From: an uncultured Bacilli bacterium
GTDB taxonomy: Bacteria; Bacillota_I; Bacilli_A; RF39; UBA660
Direction: 5' to 3'
Length of the DNA stretch: 64,000 bases
Assembly: GCA_934162425.1 (NCBI GenBank)
Contig: CAKPIS010000005.1
Coordinates: forward strand, 1-64,000
Shown: positions 34,395 to 43,631 of the stretch, in pieces
Position numbering within the stretch: position 1 is the stretch's first letter
Layout of the letters: every line of letters starts with the position of its first letter
Notes under the pieces: model-generated
Databases searched by the model: none
The model's input: the letters and a program-made list of their open reading frames with translations, nothing else
What the model was told of the DNA's origin: nothing
Position numbers and translations under genes: made by a program

Positions 34395-34864
34395 TAAAAA
34401 ATCCACCCTTCATATTTAGCCTTTGGATATAATTTTAACATTGATTTCCATTGTACTATAAATATATCTGCAATTGGATAAACTAATTTACCCGTTAGTG
34501 TTTTAGTTTCTATATTCGCAAAAGATTCAATAAAGATAACTTTCTTTTTAAATAGTTTTGCTATATAACACATTAAAACGCAAGTATGAGCCCCTGTTGT
34601 TACTATAACATCTGGTTTAAATTTTAAGAAAATTTTAAAGCTTTTTAAGGCGTTATATGGAATTGCAAAAATATATTTAAGCATGTGTTTTCTATTAGCC
34701 GCTATTAAATAATCTATCTTACTTTTATATCTAGCCTTAAGCCAAGATGTTGATTTATGTTTTTCAGTAACTATCATATAATCATAATTTTTAAATATAC
34801 CCTTAAGTTGCATCATTTCAGTTAAATGACCACCCATACTAGATATAAACATTACTTTTTTCAT
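34394..34864 (-). CDS. Alg14-like membrane-tethering glycosyltransferase subunit
   Basis: The 156-residue product starts with VMFISSMGGHLTEMMQL, the glycine-rich acceptor-side motif of Alg14/PssD/EpsE (residues 4-20), then basic KHKSTSWLKARYKSK. A hydrophobic helix near 85-110 (TTGAHTCVLMCYIAKL) and FIESFA near 125 resemble the membrane-interaction part that recruits Alg13. The gene overlaps its partner by TAATG. Together they form the split UDP-sugar transferase. It begins behind its own promoter at 34884-34911. Confidence 0.85.
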   Translation of the reverse strand: MKKVMFISSMGGHLTEMMQLKGIFKNYDYMIVTEKHKSTSWLKARYKSKIDYLIAANRKHMLKYIFAIPYNALKSFKIFLKFKPDVIVTTGAHTCVLMCYIAKLFKKKVIFIESFANIETKTLTGKLVYPIADIFIVQWKSMLKLYPKAKYEGWIF

Positions 34865-34883
34865 ATATATACCTCTTACAATT

Positions 34884-34911
34884 ATTATAACAAATAATAT
34901 TTAAAATACAA
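34884..34911 (-). promoter_or_regulatory. Promoter of the Alg14-Alg13-like pair
   Basis: On the minus strand TTGTAT and TATAAT are 16 bp apart with TGT before the -10, about 20 bp upstream of the start. Confidence 0.65.
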
Positions 34912-34955
34912 TCAAAAAAGTGGTAAGTATATTCTATATTATCTATAAATTCTAT

Positions 34956-34991
34956 AAAAAAAGAAAATGATGAAATTATTCATAATCATCA
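34956..34991 (-). terminator. Terminator after the cohesin-like gene
   Basis: On the minus strand TGATGA/TCATCA arms with extra A/T pairs are followed by seven T and include the stop codon region. Confidence 0.6.
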
Positions 34992-36484
34992 TCTTCTAAC
35001 GATACCTTTCTATAGCTAGGCTTTGACCTATCTAATCTTTCTTTAGCTTTTCTTATTTCTTCTAGTTTCTGCTTTTTACTTTTCTTACGAATAGTATATT
35101 CATCTTCACTAATTTCTTTAACAACTGGTCTATCATCTAAATCATCTAACTCATATGAGCCCGTTTTTTCATCTCTACTACTTGAATCATTAGTAAATCT
35201 ATTTTTTAATTTTCTTATTTTTTTATTTTTAGCTATTATAATAATTAAAAGTAAAAGGGTAAATAAACCAAGTCCAATTATTATATAATTTCTAGTATTT
35301 ATATCTTTATTTTTTAAATCCACTATATCAGAAAAATATATTTGAAATGTTTTATCACGGCTATCATATAAATATAAACCTTTATTACCAGTTTCCATAT
35401 TTTGGGCATAAACTAAATAATATCTACCGTTTGTATCACCTTTTAATTTATAACCATTTATACTTTTTCCTTCTATTTTGAAAGTCTTTTCTTTAAATTC
35501 TTTAGGAACATCACTTGCTTTTTCATCTAATATAAGTAAATTAACAGAAGCTGCTGTAACCTCGTTAAATTTAGAATATTTCTTTTTCTTTTCATCATAT
35601 ATAAATAATGCTTTATTATCCTTATCATCTTTTAATACAACTAAAGTTAACTTTGCAGCTTCATTTTTATATGCTGCTATTTCTTGATCATTAATAGTTA
35701 CTGTACTTTCAATAAATCCTGTAGGAATAGACTCTATTTGCCCTTTTTTTCTGACTACGGTATATTCTTTTCCATCAACCTTTACTTTTATTGGATCTAG
35801 TTCTTTAACAGTTATGTTTAAAACATAAGTCTTTTTTTCACCATGTTGTGCTGTAACTACAACTTCTTTTTTGTTTATTCCATCTATTACATCTACCTCG
35901 CCTATACCTGTTATAGAAGCTGTTTTATCTTCTAAAGTAGCATTTATAATAGCTTTCGTAGTATCAACTGGAAGAGTTACAGAATACTCTAAGTTATTTT
36001 TATCAAAAGTTGGAGTAAGTTCTCCTCCTTCAACAGATAATGAAGATAAATTATTATTCTTACTATAACCGGCTTCTATTTCAGCTTGAGTTTTCATAGT
36101 AATAGATGATGAACCAGCTGATGCAGAACACTGAGCATTCGTAGAATTACTTGCAAGTGATAAATTCACTGCTTTAAAAGATGTTGTACCAGATGAAATG
36201 GCTTTAAAAGTATAACTACTAGTTTTACTATCTCCAATTACGCCCACTACCTTTGGATTACCACTAACTAACTGAACCTTAGATGAATCATAACTTAAGA
36301 CATAATACCAAGAACCAACATCAGATGATACTGTTGCACTTACTTTAAACGTACTTCCTACAACAGCACTTTTAGGCGATGATACACTAACAGAGCAAGC
36401 TGCTTTTACATCATCTATCTTAACTATAAACGTAAATAATAATATAAATAAACTAAATAATAATATCTTAATTTTTTTATTCAT
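34976..36484 (-). CDS. Membrane-anchored cohesin-like protein with cadherin-like domain
   Basis: The 502-residue product has a signal peptide (about 5-28, ending VKAA). Residues 29-135 resemble a cohesin domain: VGSTFKVSATVSS, a GSWYYVLSYDSSKVQL strand pair and SYTFKAISSGTTSF, in the order of the family. Residues 140-230 match a cadherin-like beta-sandwich (LSSLSVEGGELTP, YSVTLPVD, YVLNITVKE). A mixed region (240-385) precedes a membrane helix (about 391-413) and a charged cytoplasmic tail of about 90 residues rich in Lys/Glu/Asp. It is 10 bases after the dockerin-bearing glucosaminidase, so it may hold that enzyme at the surface. Cohesin assignment is by pattern only. Confidence 0.65.
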   Translation of the reverse strand: MNKKIKILLFSLFILLFTFIVKIDDVKAACSVSVSSPKSAVVGSTFKVSATVSSDVGSWYYVLSYDSSKVQLVSGNPKVVGVIGDSKTSSYTFKAISSGTTSFKAVNLSLASNSTNAQCSASAGSSSITMKTQAEIEAGYSKNNNLSSLSVEGGELTPTFDKNNLEYSVTLPVDTTKAIINATLEDKTASITGIGEVDVIDGINKKEVVVTAQHGEKKTYVLNITVKELDPIKVKVDGKEYTVVRKKGQIESIPTGFIESTVTINDQEIAAYKNEAAKLTLVVLKDDKDNKALFIYDEKKKKYSKFNEVTAASVNLLILDEKASDVPKEFKEKTFKIEGKSINGYKLKGDTNGRYYLVYAQNMETGNKGLYLYDSRDKTFQIYFSDIVDLKNKDINTRNYIIIGLGLFTLLLLIIIIAKNKKIRKLKNRFTNDSSSRDEKTGSYELDDLDDRPVVKEISEDEYTIRKKSKKQKLEEIRKAKERLDRSKPSYRKVSLEDDDYE

Positions 36485-36494
36485 TTATTTCCTC

Positions 36495-38255
36495 CTACTG
36501 ATTTATATTATATTCTTGTAGCAAATATTTCTTTATTAATAGTAAATCAACAACATCTACCTTACCATCTTTATTTATATCAGCTGCCTTTTTATTAGGT
36601 TCTGCTAAGTTTATTTCTCCTAAAATATATTTTTTTATGAAAAGTAAATCTACAACTGATATGTTAGCATCTCCATTTATATCACCATATACAACAACTT
36701 GGAAAGTTTTTTTACTATCTATTTCAACTATATCACCTGTTGCAATAGCTCCTGAAGTTTTAGAATTCCAAGATGAATTAAGTGTTGCAGCTGTAGCTGA
36801 AGCATTACTTAATCTTTGTCTTAGGCTTGACATATCTTCTCCTAAATTAACTTTAGTTATATAACCAGTTTCTAATGAATATCCTGCATTAGATACCTTA
36901 GTTTCTGGACTTATTTCTGGCTTGTTATTACCACCATTATTATTATTTTCTTCTGTTTTACCATTATCAGTTTCATTACCGCCTACTGAATCAGTTCTAG
37001 AAACTTTATAAGCATTAGATGTCATATTATTATAAACTGGTATAGTAAAAGTATAATTATCACCTAACTTACCATTTTTTTCATATGAAGAATAAATACT
37101 AGCTGACTCTGATGATGGTGCCATAATATTTGTCATATATTCATAAGTATAAGGTGCTGTTTTTCTTTTAGAAGATACATTAAACTTTTGAAAATATAAA
37201 GTATCTTTTCCGTTATTAACATATTTATTAGCAATAAATAATGCTCCACCAGTTATTGCTTTTTGTCTTGTGTTCCATCCTTCTTTAACTGCTCTTTGAA
37301 GTCCTAATATATAATTATTTTCTCCAGAGTAAGCTCCTATGTTATAAAAGTTATAATACCCCTCATATCCACTAACTGTTCCAGATGCTGCAGATGACAT
37401 TTTTGTTCCCATCTCTTGAAGTGCACGTGATGCAAGATGCGTAGATGATACACCAGATGTTTTAGCGGCCTCTATAAATGCATGAGCATATTTTTTAGTA
37501 TAACCCTCTTCAGAAAAACTACCTTCCATAAAGCTTCCATTTAATATACCTTGTACTGATGAATTTTGTTTTTCATTATATACTAAACTTTCAAACATAA
37601 ATATATTTTTTTCAGTTAAAAAGTTTCTTGGATCTAAATAATATCCAACTGCATCATAACATGGTGCATACCAACTTTTACCATCTACTATTATTCCATT
37701 TGGATTTTCACTATCTCTATAAAATAGTGAAGGATAAAGATATGATATAGAACTTTGTCCTTTCTGGCTTTCTGCTGTTACTGAAGCAGCCCAATCAAGA
37801 TTAGTATTATCTATTTTAAATGTCCAATTAGGATGAATTGCATGTAATTTTCTTAAATATGGTTTATAACTATTTGGAAAAGAACTTATACTTTGTTCAA
37901 ATGAAGAATCATCATTATATGAATAAGTTTTAGTATCATACATACAAGCTTTAGCAACATAACCTGTATATCCTCTTGCAGCATAATCAAACTTAACAGC
38001 ATACCAATCCTGATTATTCTTACCGTTATTTGGTCCTTTAACTGTCTTTATATATTCTAATTCTTGGTTTGGATAAACAGTAACATCATCATTTCCGTTT
38101 TTAATAGCTGAAACTTTATCACTAGCGCTCGTTCTAACCTTGCATTTATATTTAACTTTATAAACACTATAAGAAGCTGCCTTTATATTTAAAGGTAATA
38201 TTAACATAAACGATAATATAAATAACATAATTAACATATATTTTCTATTTTTCAT
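36495..38255 (-). CDS. Secreted endo-N-acetylglucosaminidase with SH3-like domain and C-terminal dockerin
   Basis: This exported peptidoglycan hydrolase cuts the glycan strand after GlcNAc. The 586-residue product has a signal peptide (about 5-27), an SH3-type domain (28-110, with VRTSASDKV), and a glucosaminidase domain (about 125-385) with IHPNWTF, YLDPRNFL, SRALQEMG (the catalytic Glu region) and YNIGAYSG motifs. After a Asn/Gly linker (410-440) comes a small region and a dockerin type I domain (about 520-582): two F-hand repeats, GDINGDANISVVDLL and ADINKDGKVDVVDLL, each with Ca-binding Asp/Asn and an IKKYIL/IKKYLL helix. Dockerins bind cohesins, and a cohesin-like gene follows directly. 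Confidence 0.9.
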   Translation of the reverse strand: MKNRKYMLIMLFILSFMLILPLNIKAASYSVYKVKYKCKVRTSASDKVSAIKNGNDDVTVYPNQELEYIKTVKGPNNGKNNQDWYAVKFDYAARGYTGYVAKACMYDTKTYSYNDDSSFEQSISSFPNSYKPYLRKLHAIHPNWTFKIDNTNLDWAASVTAESQKGQSSISYLYPSLFYRDSENPNGIIVDGKSWYAPCYDAVGYYLDPRNFLTEKNIFMFESLVYNEKQNSSVQGILNGSFMEGSFSEEGYTKKYAHAFIEAAKTSGVSSTHLASRALQEMGTKMSSAASGTVSGYEGYYNFYNIGAYSGENNYILGLQRAVKEGWNTRQKAITGGALFIANKYVNNGKDTLYFQKFNVSSKRKTAPYTYEYMTNIMAPSSESASIYSSYEKNGKLGDNYTFTIPVYNNMTSNAYKVSRTDSVGGNETDNGKTEENNNNGGNNKPEISPETKVSNAGYSLETGYITKVNLGEDMSSLRQRLSNASATAATLNSSWNSKTSGAIATGDIVEIDSKKTFQVVVYGDINGDANISVVDLLFIKKYILGEINLAEPNKKAADINKDGKVDVVDLLLIKKYLLQEYNINQ

Positions 38256-38278
38256 AGCTATCAGCTCCTATCATAGTA

Positions 38279-38287
38279 ATTATAACA
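38279..38287 (-). promoter_or_regulatory. Extended -10 promoter of the glucosaminidase operon
   Basis: On the minus strand TATAAT is preceded by TGT; no convincing -35 was found at 16-18 bp. The divergent LCP promoter lies at 38424-38452. Confidence 0.4.
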
Positions 38288-38423
38288 TAATTGATAGATT
38301 TTTTTTAAATAAAAGATAAATAAATGTCAATTCATGTCAAATTTTGCAGAAAAATAACAATGTTTATGTATATTTAGTAAGCTATTTTGCCATATAATAA
38401 ATAGAAATACATTTTTAGTGCTC

Positions 38424-38452
38424 TTGTAGAAAAAAGTATTTTATTGTATACT
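38424..38452 (+). promoter_or_regulatory. Promoter of the LCP gene
   Basis: TTGTAG and TATACT are separated by 17 bp, about 30 bp before the TTG start at 38482. Confidence 0.6.
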
Positions 38453-38481
38453 TATTAAAGTAATATGTGAGGTGGTTTATT

Positions 38482-40101
38482 TTGGAAAAAAGAAAGAAAA
38501 AGTTTAAATATATGGTTTTGTTAATACTACCATTGCTAATTACTTATTATGTATCTAGTATATTTTTTTCAAAAGAAATATTTTATTATAATTCATCTAA
38601 AAGTTTTATGACTTATGTTGTATATGCTCTAATTATACTTACATGTTTATTTATGGTTATTTTTACTATTTTAGCTTTCAAGGCAGTTAAAAAAAATAAT
38701 ACTAAAAGCTATTTAACCTTTATAATATTTATAGTATTATTTATTACTGGACAAATATTTATCAGCTATAATTTAGGTAAAGTCTCAAGTTCTATAAAAA
38801 AAGTAACTAATAATTACACTACTTATTCATCTAGTTTAATAGTTTTAAATGATAATAAAGATAAAAGTATATCATCTTTAGACAAAATTGGTATGATAAG
38901 TGATAAGAATAACATAGAAAGTTATATTATTCCTAAAGAAATTATTAAAGAAAATAACATTGATAATGATAAAATAGTTAGCTACGATGATTTTTTACTA
39001 ATGCTTGATGATTTATATGATAAAAAAATAGATGGTGCATTTGTAAGTTCTTCTTTTAGTACGATGTTTTCTTCTAATGATAAATATTCTGATATAAAAA
39101 ATAAAGTTTCGGTTATAGAAACTAAAGATAAGAAAATGAAAAAACAAAGTGCTAGTAGTAGTAAAACACTAACTGAACCATTTTCAGTGTTATTAATGGG
39201 TGTTGATAGTGAAAAAGAATCCCTAGAATCATCTTCTTCTTTAAACGGTGATGCTCTAATGCTTATAACATTTAATCCAAGTACTATGAATGCAACAATA
39301 CTTAGTATACCAAGAGATACTTATGTACCTATTTCGTGTTATAAAAATAAAGCTAAAAATAAAATTAATGCAGCAGCTTATGGTGGAGATAAGTGTATGA
39401 TTAAAACAATAGAAGATTTAACTGATATTAAAATAGATTACTGGGTTAAGATAAACTTCAAAGGAGTTGTTAAATTAGTCGATGCTCTAGGAGGAGTTGA
39501 AGTTGATGTACCTTATGCATTCTGTGAGCAAAATAGTAACAGAGATTTTGGAAAATATACTATATTTGTAGAAAAAGGAAGACAAACACTAAACGGAGAG
39601 CAAGCTCTTGCCTTCTCTAGAAATAGACATACTTGGCCAAAGATATGCGGAAAAAAATACTCAAACTATACAAGTAATGATTTCATAAGAGGACAAAATC
39701 AACAGCAAGTAGTTAATGCAATGCTTAATAAACTTAAAAGCATTAATAGCTTAGAAGAAATATATAGTATATTAGATGTAGTTGGAAGTAGCATAGATAC
39801 AAATATTAGTAAAGAAACTATGATTACTGGATTTGATACATTTAAAAATTTAATTAAAAAAGCTAAAAATATTAATAGTGAAGATTTTGTCGGAACACAA
39901 AGATTATATTTATCTGGATATGATAAAATGATGAATAATATATATTACTTTATGTACTATAAACAAAGTCTTGAAGAGATTGAAGACGCTATGAAAATTA
40001 ATCTTGAATTAGAAAAACCAGAGATGGATAAAGAATTTAGTTTTTCTATAAATGAACCATATGAATCTACTCAAATTGGAAAGGGAACTTATAAATATTA
40101 A
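38482..40101 (+). CDS. LytR-CpsA-Psr (LCP) family glycopolymer ligase
   Basis: LCP enzymes transfer teichoic acid or capsular glycans from the lipid carrier to peptidoglycan. The start is set at a TTG seven bases after GAGGTGG; a GTG five codons earlier lacks a site. The 539-residue product has three N-terminal membrane helices (about 9-27, 43-63, 74-93), an extra domain (about 105-225) resembling the accessory region of CpsA-type proteins, and the LCP core (about 238-400) with FSVLLMGVDS, SLNGDALMLI (Asp), ILSIPRDTYVP (Arg-Asp) and RNRHT (Arg cluster). It is the only plus-strand gene in this section. Confidence 0.92.
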   Translation: MEKRKKKFKYMVLLILPLLITYYVSSIFFSKEIFYYNSSKSFMTYVVYALIILTCLFMVIFTILAFKAVKKNNTKSYLTFIIFIVLFITGQIFISYNLGKVSSSIKKVTNNYTTYSSSLIVLNDNKDKSISSLDKIGMISDKNNIESYIIPKEIIKENNIDNDKIVSYDDFLLMLDDLYDKKIDGAFVSSSFSTMFSSNDKYSDIKNKVSVIETKDKKMKKQSASSSKTLTEPFSVLLMGVDSEKESLESSSSLNGDALMLITFNPSTMNATILSIPRDTYVPISCYKNKAKNKINAAAYGGDKCMIKTIEDLTDIKIDYWVKINFKGVVKLVDALGGVEVDVPYAFCEQNSNRDFGKYTIFVEKGRQTLNGEQALAFSRNRHTWPKICGKKYSNYTSNDFIRGQNQQQVVNAMLNKLKSINSLEEIYSILDVVGSSIDTNISKETMITGFDTFKNLIKKAKNINSEDFVGTQRLYLSGYDKMMNNIYYFMYYKQSLEEIEDAMKINLELEKPEMDKEFSFSINEPYESTQIGKGTYKY

Positions 40102-40118
40102 GTTCCCTTTATTTTTTT
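40081..40118 (+). terminator. Terminator between LCP gene and sortase
   Basis: A perfect 10-bp stem AAGGGAACTT/AAGTTCCCTT is followed by TATTTTTTT. It overlaps the stop codons of both convergent genes. Confidence 0.9.
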
Positions 40119-41257
40119 GCAATTAATTTTGCATGTAATACCATTCTTTTTTTATTATCATAGCAAGATGATAATGTAAGTATTTTATCAGCTGTACTAA
40201 CAGAAGTATTATAATCATAAAAACTTCTAGATTTAATTGTATCTATAAACGTACTAAACTCTTCATCACCAGAAAATTCTGAAGTTATATAATAACTTTC
40301 TGGCTCTATAGTATAACTAGAAAATACTTCAAATAATAACATACTACTTGGTGTTGAAATCTTTATTATTCTATTATTTTTATTCTTTGCCCAGTCTTGC
40401 TTAACAGTCCTTCTTAAACTACCAAACATAGCATTATTCATAAGCCCATGTGCATAAAGTATTGTATTTTTATCTAAATTATCCATATCATTTCTATAAT
40501 CTAAAAATACCCACCCTTTTTTATTATAAGTATTATCATATGAATGTTTTAAGTAATACTCATTATCAGCAGATTGCACAAATGGATAATTTACGTTAGT
40601 ACCCTCAACTTTTATCCATCCTTTAGTATCTTTATTTTGTTTTAGTAATTCGTTAAAATTAACATCCAACATAGAAACATCTTTGTATTTAAAATAATCA
40701 TCTGATACAACTTCTATATTATTATCTGAAGAGTTATCACTTTCTTTAACTTCAGTTACATCAGCTATATTAGATATATTACCACTTATTTTCTTAATTT
40801 TATTATTTTCATTTTGCCAAATAGCTAATTTATAAGATGATATTATAAACACTAAGGCACTAACTACCAAAACAGATAAACAAGCATATTTTTCTATTTT
40901 ATTTTGTTTAAGTATTTTATCAAGTACTTCTTTAGTTTTAGGATAATAATCTATTTTAAAAGTTAAGACAAATTTATACTTTTCATATAATTTATTTATA
41001 TTTATTTTATTTTTTTTAAAATAAAATAAAATATTAACATCATTATCGGTAACATCTCTTACATTATCAATTTCATTGTTATAATTAATTTTTTTTAGTT
41101 TATCAGAATACTTTTTCAAAAATTTATCTATATCATTTTTATTTTTTAATAAACAAATCTCTTCATAATTAAGATTTAATTTTGCTATTAAAAGAAGCAT
41201 ATCTATATCTTCAGATGATAAAAACTGATATTTTCTAGATAAATATTCTTTTTCCAT
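40109..41257 (-). CDS. srtB: Class B sortase with N-terminal cytoplasmic extension
   Basis: Sortases anchor exported proteins to the wall or build pili. The 382-residue product has a ~130-residue Lys/Asn-rich N-terminal region not typical of sortases, a membrane helix (about 134-152), and a C-terminal sortase fold (about 195-382): NTILYAHGLMN with the catalytic His, TLSSCYDN with the catalytic Cys (365) in a TLxxC motif, and Arg371 within NKKRMVLHA. The WVFLDYRND and YYLKHSYD segments match class B. The long N-terminal extension may carry an extra regulatory domain. It is next to the LRR protein, which however lacks a sorting signal. Confidence 0.9.
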   Translation of the reverse strand: MEKEYLSRKYQFLSSEDIDMLLLIAKLNLNYEEICLLKNKNDIDKFLKKYSDKLKKINYNNEIDNVRDVTDNDVNILFYFKKNKININKLYEKYKFVLTFKIDYYPKTKEVLDKILKQNKIEKYACLSVLVVSALVFIISSYKLAIWQNENNKIKKISGNISNIADVTEVKESDNSSDNNIEVVSDDYFKYKDVSMLDVNFNELLKQNKDTKGWIKVEGTNVNYPFVQSADNEYYLKHSYDNTYNKKGWVFLDYRNDMDNLDKNTILYAHGLMNNAMFGSLRRTVKQDWAKNKNNRIIKISTPSSMLLFEVFSSYTIEPESYYITSEFSGDEEFSTFIDTIKSRSFYDYNTSVSTADKILTLSSCYDNKKRMVLHAKLIAKK

Positions 41258-41310
41258 TTTATCACCTTCCTAGATTCTACTTTATAAGTTTATATTAACA
41301 TAATATTTAA

Positions 41311-41335
41311 AAAAAAGAAACCCTTAAAGTTTCTT
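41311..41335 (-). terminator. Terminator after the LRR surface protein gene
   Basis: On the minus strand a 7-bp stem AAGAAAC/GTTTCTT is followed by eight T; it spans the stop codon. Confidence 0.8.
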
Positions 41336-43519
41336 ATTATCTTTCTTATTTACGTATAAATATATAGTTGTCCCTATTATTAATATTAAAACAAATATTA
41401 AAATTATAAACTTATTATCAGAAACCATTTTAATTATACTGTTTTTATTTTCTTTTTTAGTACTACTACTATTTTCATCTATATTTGTAGTTTCATCATA
41501 ATTTTTACGTATTGATACCTTTTTAGTAGTAGTTACAGTTGTATTCTCTTTTATATTTAAAGTGGTATTTGTTGTAGATGTAGTCTTATCATCTACTTTT
41601 TTACTGGTCGTTGTAGTTTCATTAATGTTATTTTTACCACTACTTGTTACAACTTTATCTTCCTTTTTAGTACTAGTTTTTGCTGTTGTAGTCGTAGTAG
41701 TTTTTTTACCTACAATATTTATAGTTCTAATAATATTACCATTATACATAATTAACAATTTATCATCTTTAATTTCAATATTTGCATTAGTTAAAGTTAT
41801 TGAACTTAAATCAATATCTTCATTATTTAAATCAATTGTATCACTATTCATATTATATTTATCTGAAGCAATCTTTATTAGTTTCCATTCTAAAACTTTT
41901 TCTCCTTCATCATATGAAACAACAGAATCATCAAGTACCTCTAATTCTAAATAATCACTTGATCCATTCATTAAAATATCATTATTAAAATCTGATGTTC
42001 CTAAATATATATAATTCTTTGAAAGATCATAATTATCCGAGAAAACATTTGTATAATATAGATTAAATAACTCGCTATTAGAATCATCAGTAATTTTTAT
42101 CTTATTATCAGTATCATTTACTTCTACATTATTATTTAATACATTTATCATATTCTTATCTATTTCATCAATACTATATATCTTTTTAACTTTTGGAGCT
42201 TCCTTACTAAATAAAAATATTTCAACATCATACGCTTTATTATTTTTATATATACTAGGCATAAACATCATTACAACAGGTCTTCTATCTATTTCATCCC
42301 CATTATATTTTACAATTAATTCTTTTTTATCATCTGAAAATTCATAATCACAGTTAATTCCTTTTATACTAAGTTTATCCGGTTCGTCCACGCTAGACTT
42401 AATTATAGCGTTATTATCACTAGTACCTGTATCTACATAAACAAGTTTATATTCATCTATTACATCATCATATGACATTATTTTTAATGTATCACCTGCA
42501 ACATTAACTTCAGGATGTCCAATAGAAGAATGAATATCAGAACTACTATGTTGATCAAGATTTAGACAATAATCAGATTTTATGCATTCTTCCGTTCCAT
42601 CCTTTACATATACATATTTTTCACTATTATTAATAGTAATGTGTCCAGGATTATAGGTTGAAAGTTCAACTTTTTTACCAATATATATACGTTGTTGATT
42701 TCCTATATCTTTATCATTTAAAAATACTCTAATATCCTCTCTTCCTTCATTCAAAGCTGTTACAGTATTATCTTCTAATTTTATTAAACTCGTACTACTA
42801 CAATCGTAAGTTAATTTAGGACCAATTATATTATTCTTTAGTTTATATACTTGACCTACTTGTAAACCGACTGAATCAAACAAAGCTGTACCTTCTAAGT
42901 TTATGCTCTCTAATTTCACATTTTCATTTAATATTAATTTAGATAATTTACTATTATATGTTAAACCTAAATTAGTTAACAACGTATTATTACTTAAATC
43001 TAAACTACTCATATCATGAATATACTCTAAACTTAATGTCTTTAATTTTTCATTTTTACTTAAATTTATATCTGTTAAACCTGAGCAATCATCTAAATCT
43101 AAGCTTTCCAATAATAAATTGTTACTTAAATCTATTTTTTCTATTTCAGAATGATTTCCTAGCTTTAAAGAGACTAAACCTGATAATTTTTCTATTCCCG
43201 ATACATCATAAACAGTTCTAGAACAATTTAAATTAGTAATATTAGATAGTTCAGTATCTGTTAAGTTATCTTGGATAGTCTTAGAAGCATTATTATCTTT
43301 ATTATATGCATCTATTACGCATGTATAAAAATCCTCATCTTTAAAAGTGTTATTAGTTATTTCACTTACACTTGCATGTAATTTACTAAAATCATAACTA
43401 TTTATATTATAGACAATAAAAGTAAATAAAAATACTAACATAACTGATATTGTTATATATACTTTCTTTTTTCCCCTACTTATTTTACTTTTTATATTTT
43501 TTAACTTATTTCTTATCAT
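41324..43519 (-). CDS. Leucine-rich-repeat surface protein anchored by a C-terminal membrane helix
   Basis: The 731-residue product has an N-terminal membrane/signal helix (about 20-40). Residues 85-215 hold about six leucine-rich repeats of internalin type (LVSLKLGNHS, LLESLDLDDCS, LKTLSLEY, LLTNLGLTYNS). Beta-rich regions (220-600) include Big-like strands (TYDCSSTSLIKLEDNTVTAL). A Thr/Lys-rich linker (about 605-690) spaces it from the membrane helix (about 701-722) and a Lys-rich end. No LPxTG or NPxTx motif was seen before this helix, so it is probably membrane-embedded, not sortase-linked. Several Cys (e.g. DDCS, NLNCSR) are present. It lies immediately downstream of sortase B in a separate unit. 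Confidence 0.8.
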   Translation of the reverse strand: MIRNKLKNIKSKISRGKKKVYITISVMLVFLFTFIVYNINSYDFSKLHASVSEITNNTFKDEDFYTCVIDAYNKDNNASKTIQDNLTDTELSNITNLNCSRTVYDVSGIEKLSGLVSLKLGNHSEIEKIDLSNNLLLESLDLDDCSGLTDINLSKNEKLKTLSLEYIHDMSSLDLSNNTLLTNLGLTYNSKLSKLILNENVKLESINLEGTALFDSVGLQVGQVYKLKNNIIGPKLTYDCSSTSLIKLEDNTVTALNEGREDIRVFLNDKDIGNQQRIYIGKKVELSTYNPGHITINNSEKYVYVKDGTEECIKSDYCLNLDQHSSSDIHSSIGHPEVNVAGDTLKIMSYDDVIDEYKLVYVDTGTSDNNAIIKSSVDEPDKLSIKGINCDYEFSDDKKELIVKYNGDEIDRRPVVMMFMPSIYKNNKAYDVEIFLFSKEAPKVKKIYSIDEIDKNMINVLNNNVEVNDTDNKIKITDDSNSELFNLYYTNVFSDNYDLSKNYIYLGTSDFNNDILMNGSSDYLELEVLDDSVVSYDEGEKVLEWKLIKIASDKYNMNSDTIDLNNEDIDLSSITLTNANIEIKDDKLLIMYNGNIIRTINIVGKKTTTTTTAKTSTKKEDKVVTSSGKNNINETTTTSKKVDDKTTSTTNTTLNIKENTTVTTTKKVSIRKNYDETTNIDENSSSTKKENKNSIIKMVSDNKFIILIFVLILIIGTTIYLYVNKKDNKKL

Positions 43520-43551
43520 TTTTATTTCCTTTCTACTTTATCATCTTGATA

Positions 43552-43581
43552 ATAATAACATTACAATTAAATATAAGTCAA
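43552..43581 (-). promoter_or_regulatory. Promoter of the LRR surface protein gene
   Basis: On the minus strand TTGACT and TATTAT are separated by 18 bp, ~30 bp before the start at 43519. Confidence 0.5.
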
Positions 43582-43597
43582 CATAAACTTATATTTA

Positions 43598-43631
43598 AAA
43601 GAGCAAAATATTAATTTACGTTTTGCTCTTT
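43598..43631 (-). terminator. Terminator-like hairpin after the unknown gene at 43611
   Basis: A perfect 11-bp stem AAAGAGCAAAA/TTTTGCTCTTT overlaps the stop codon. The T-run on the minus strand is short (TTTT), so termination may be partial. Confidence 0.6.
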
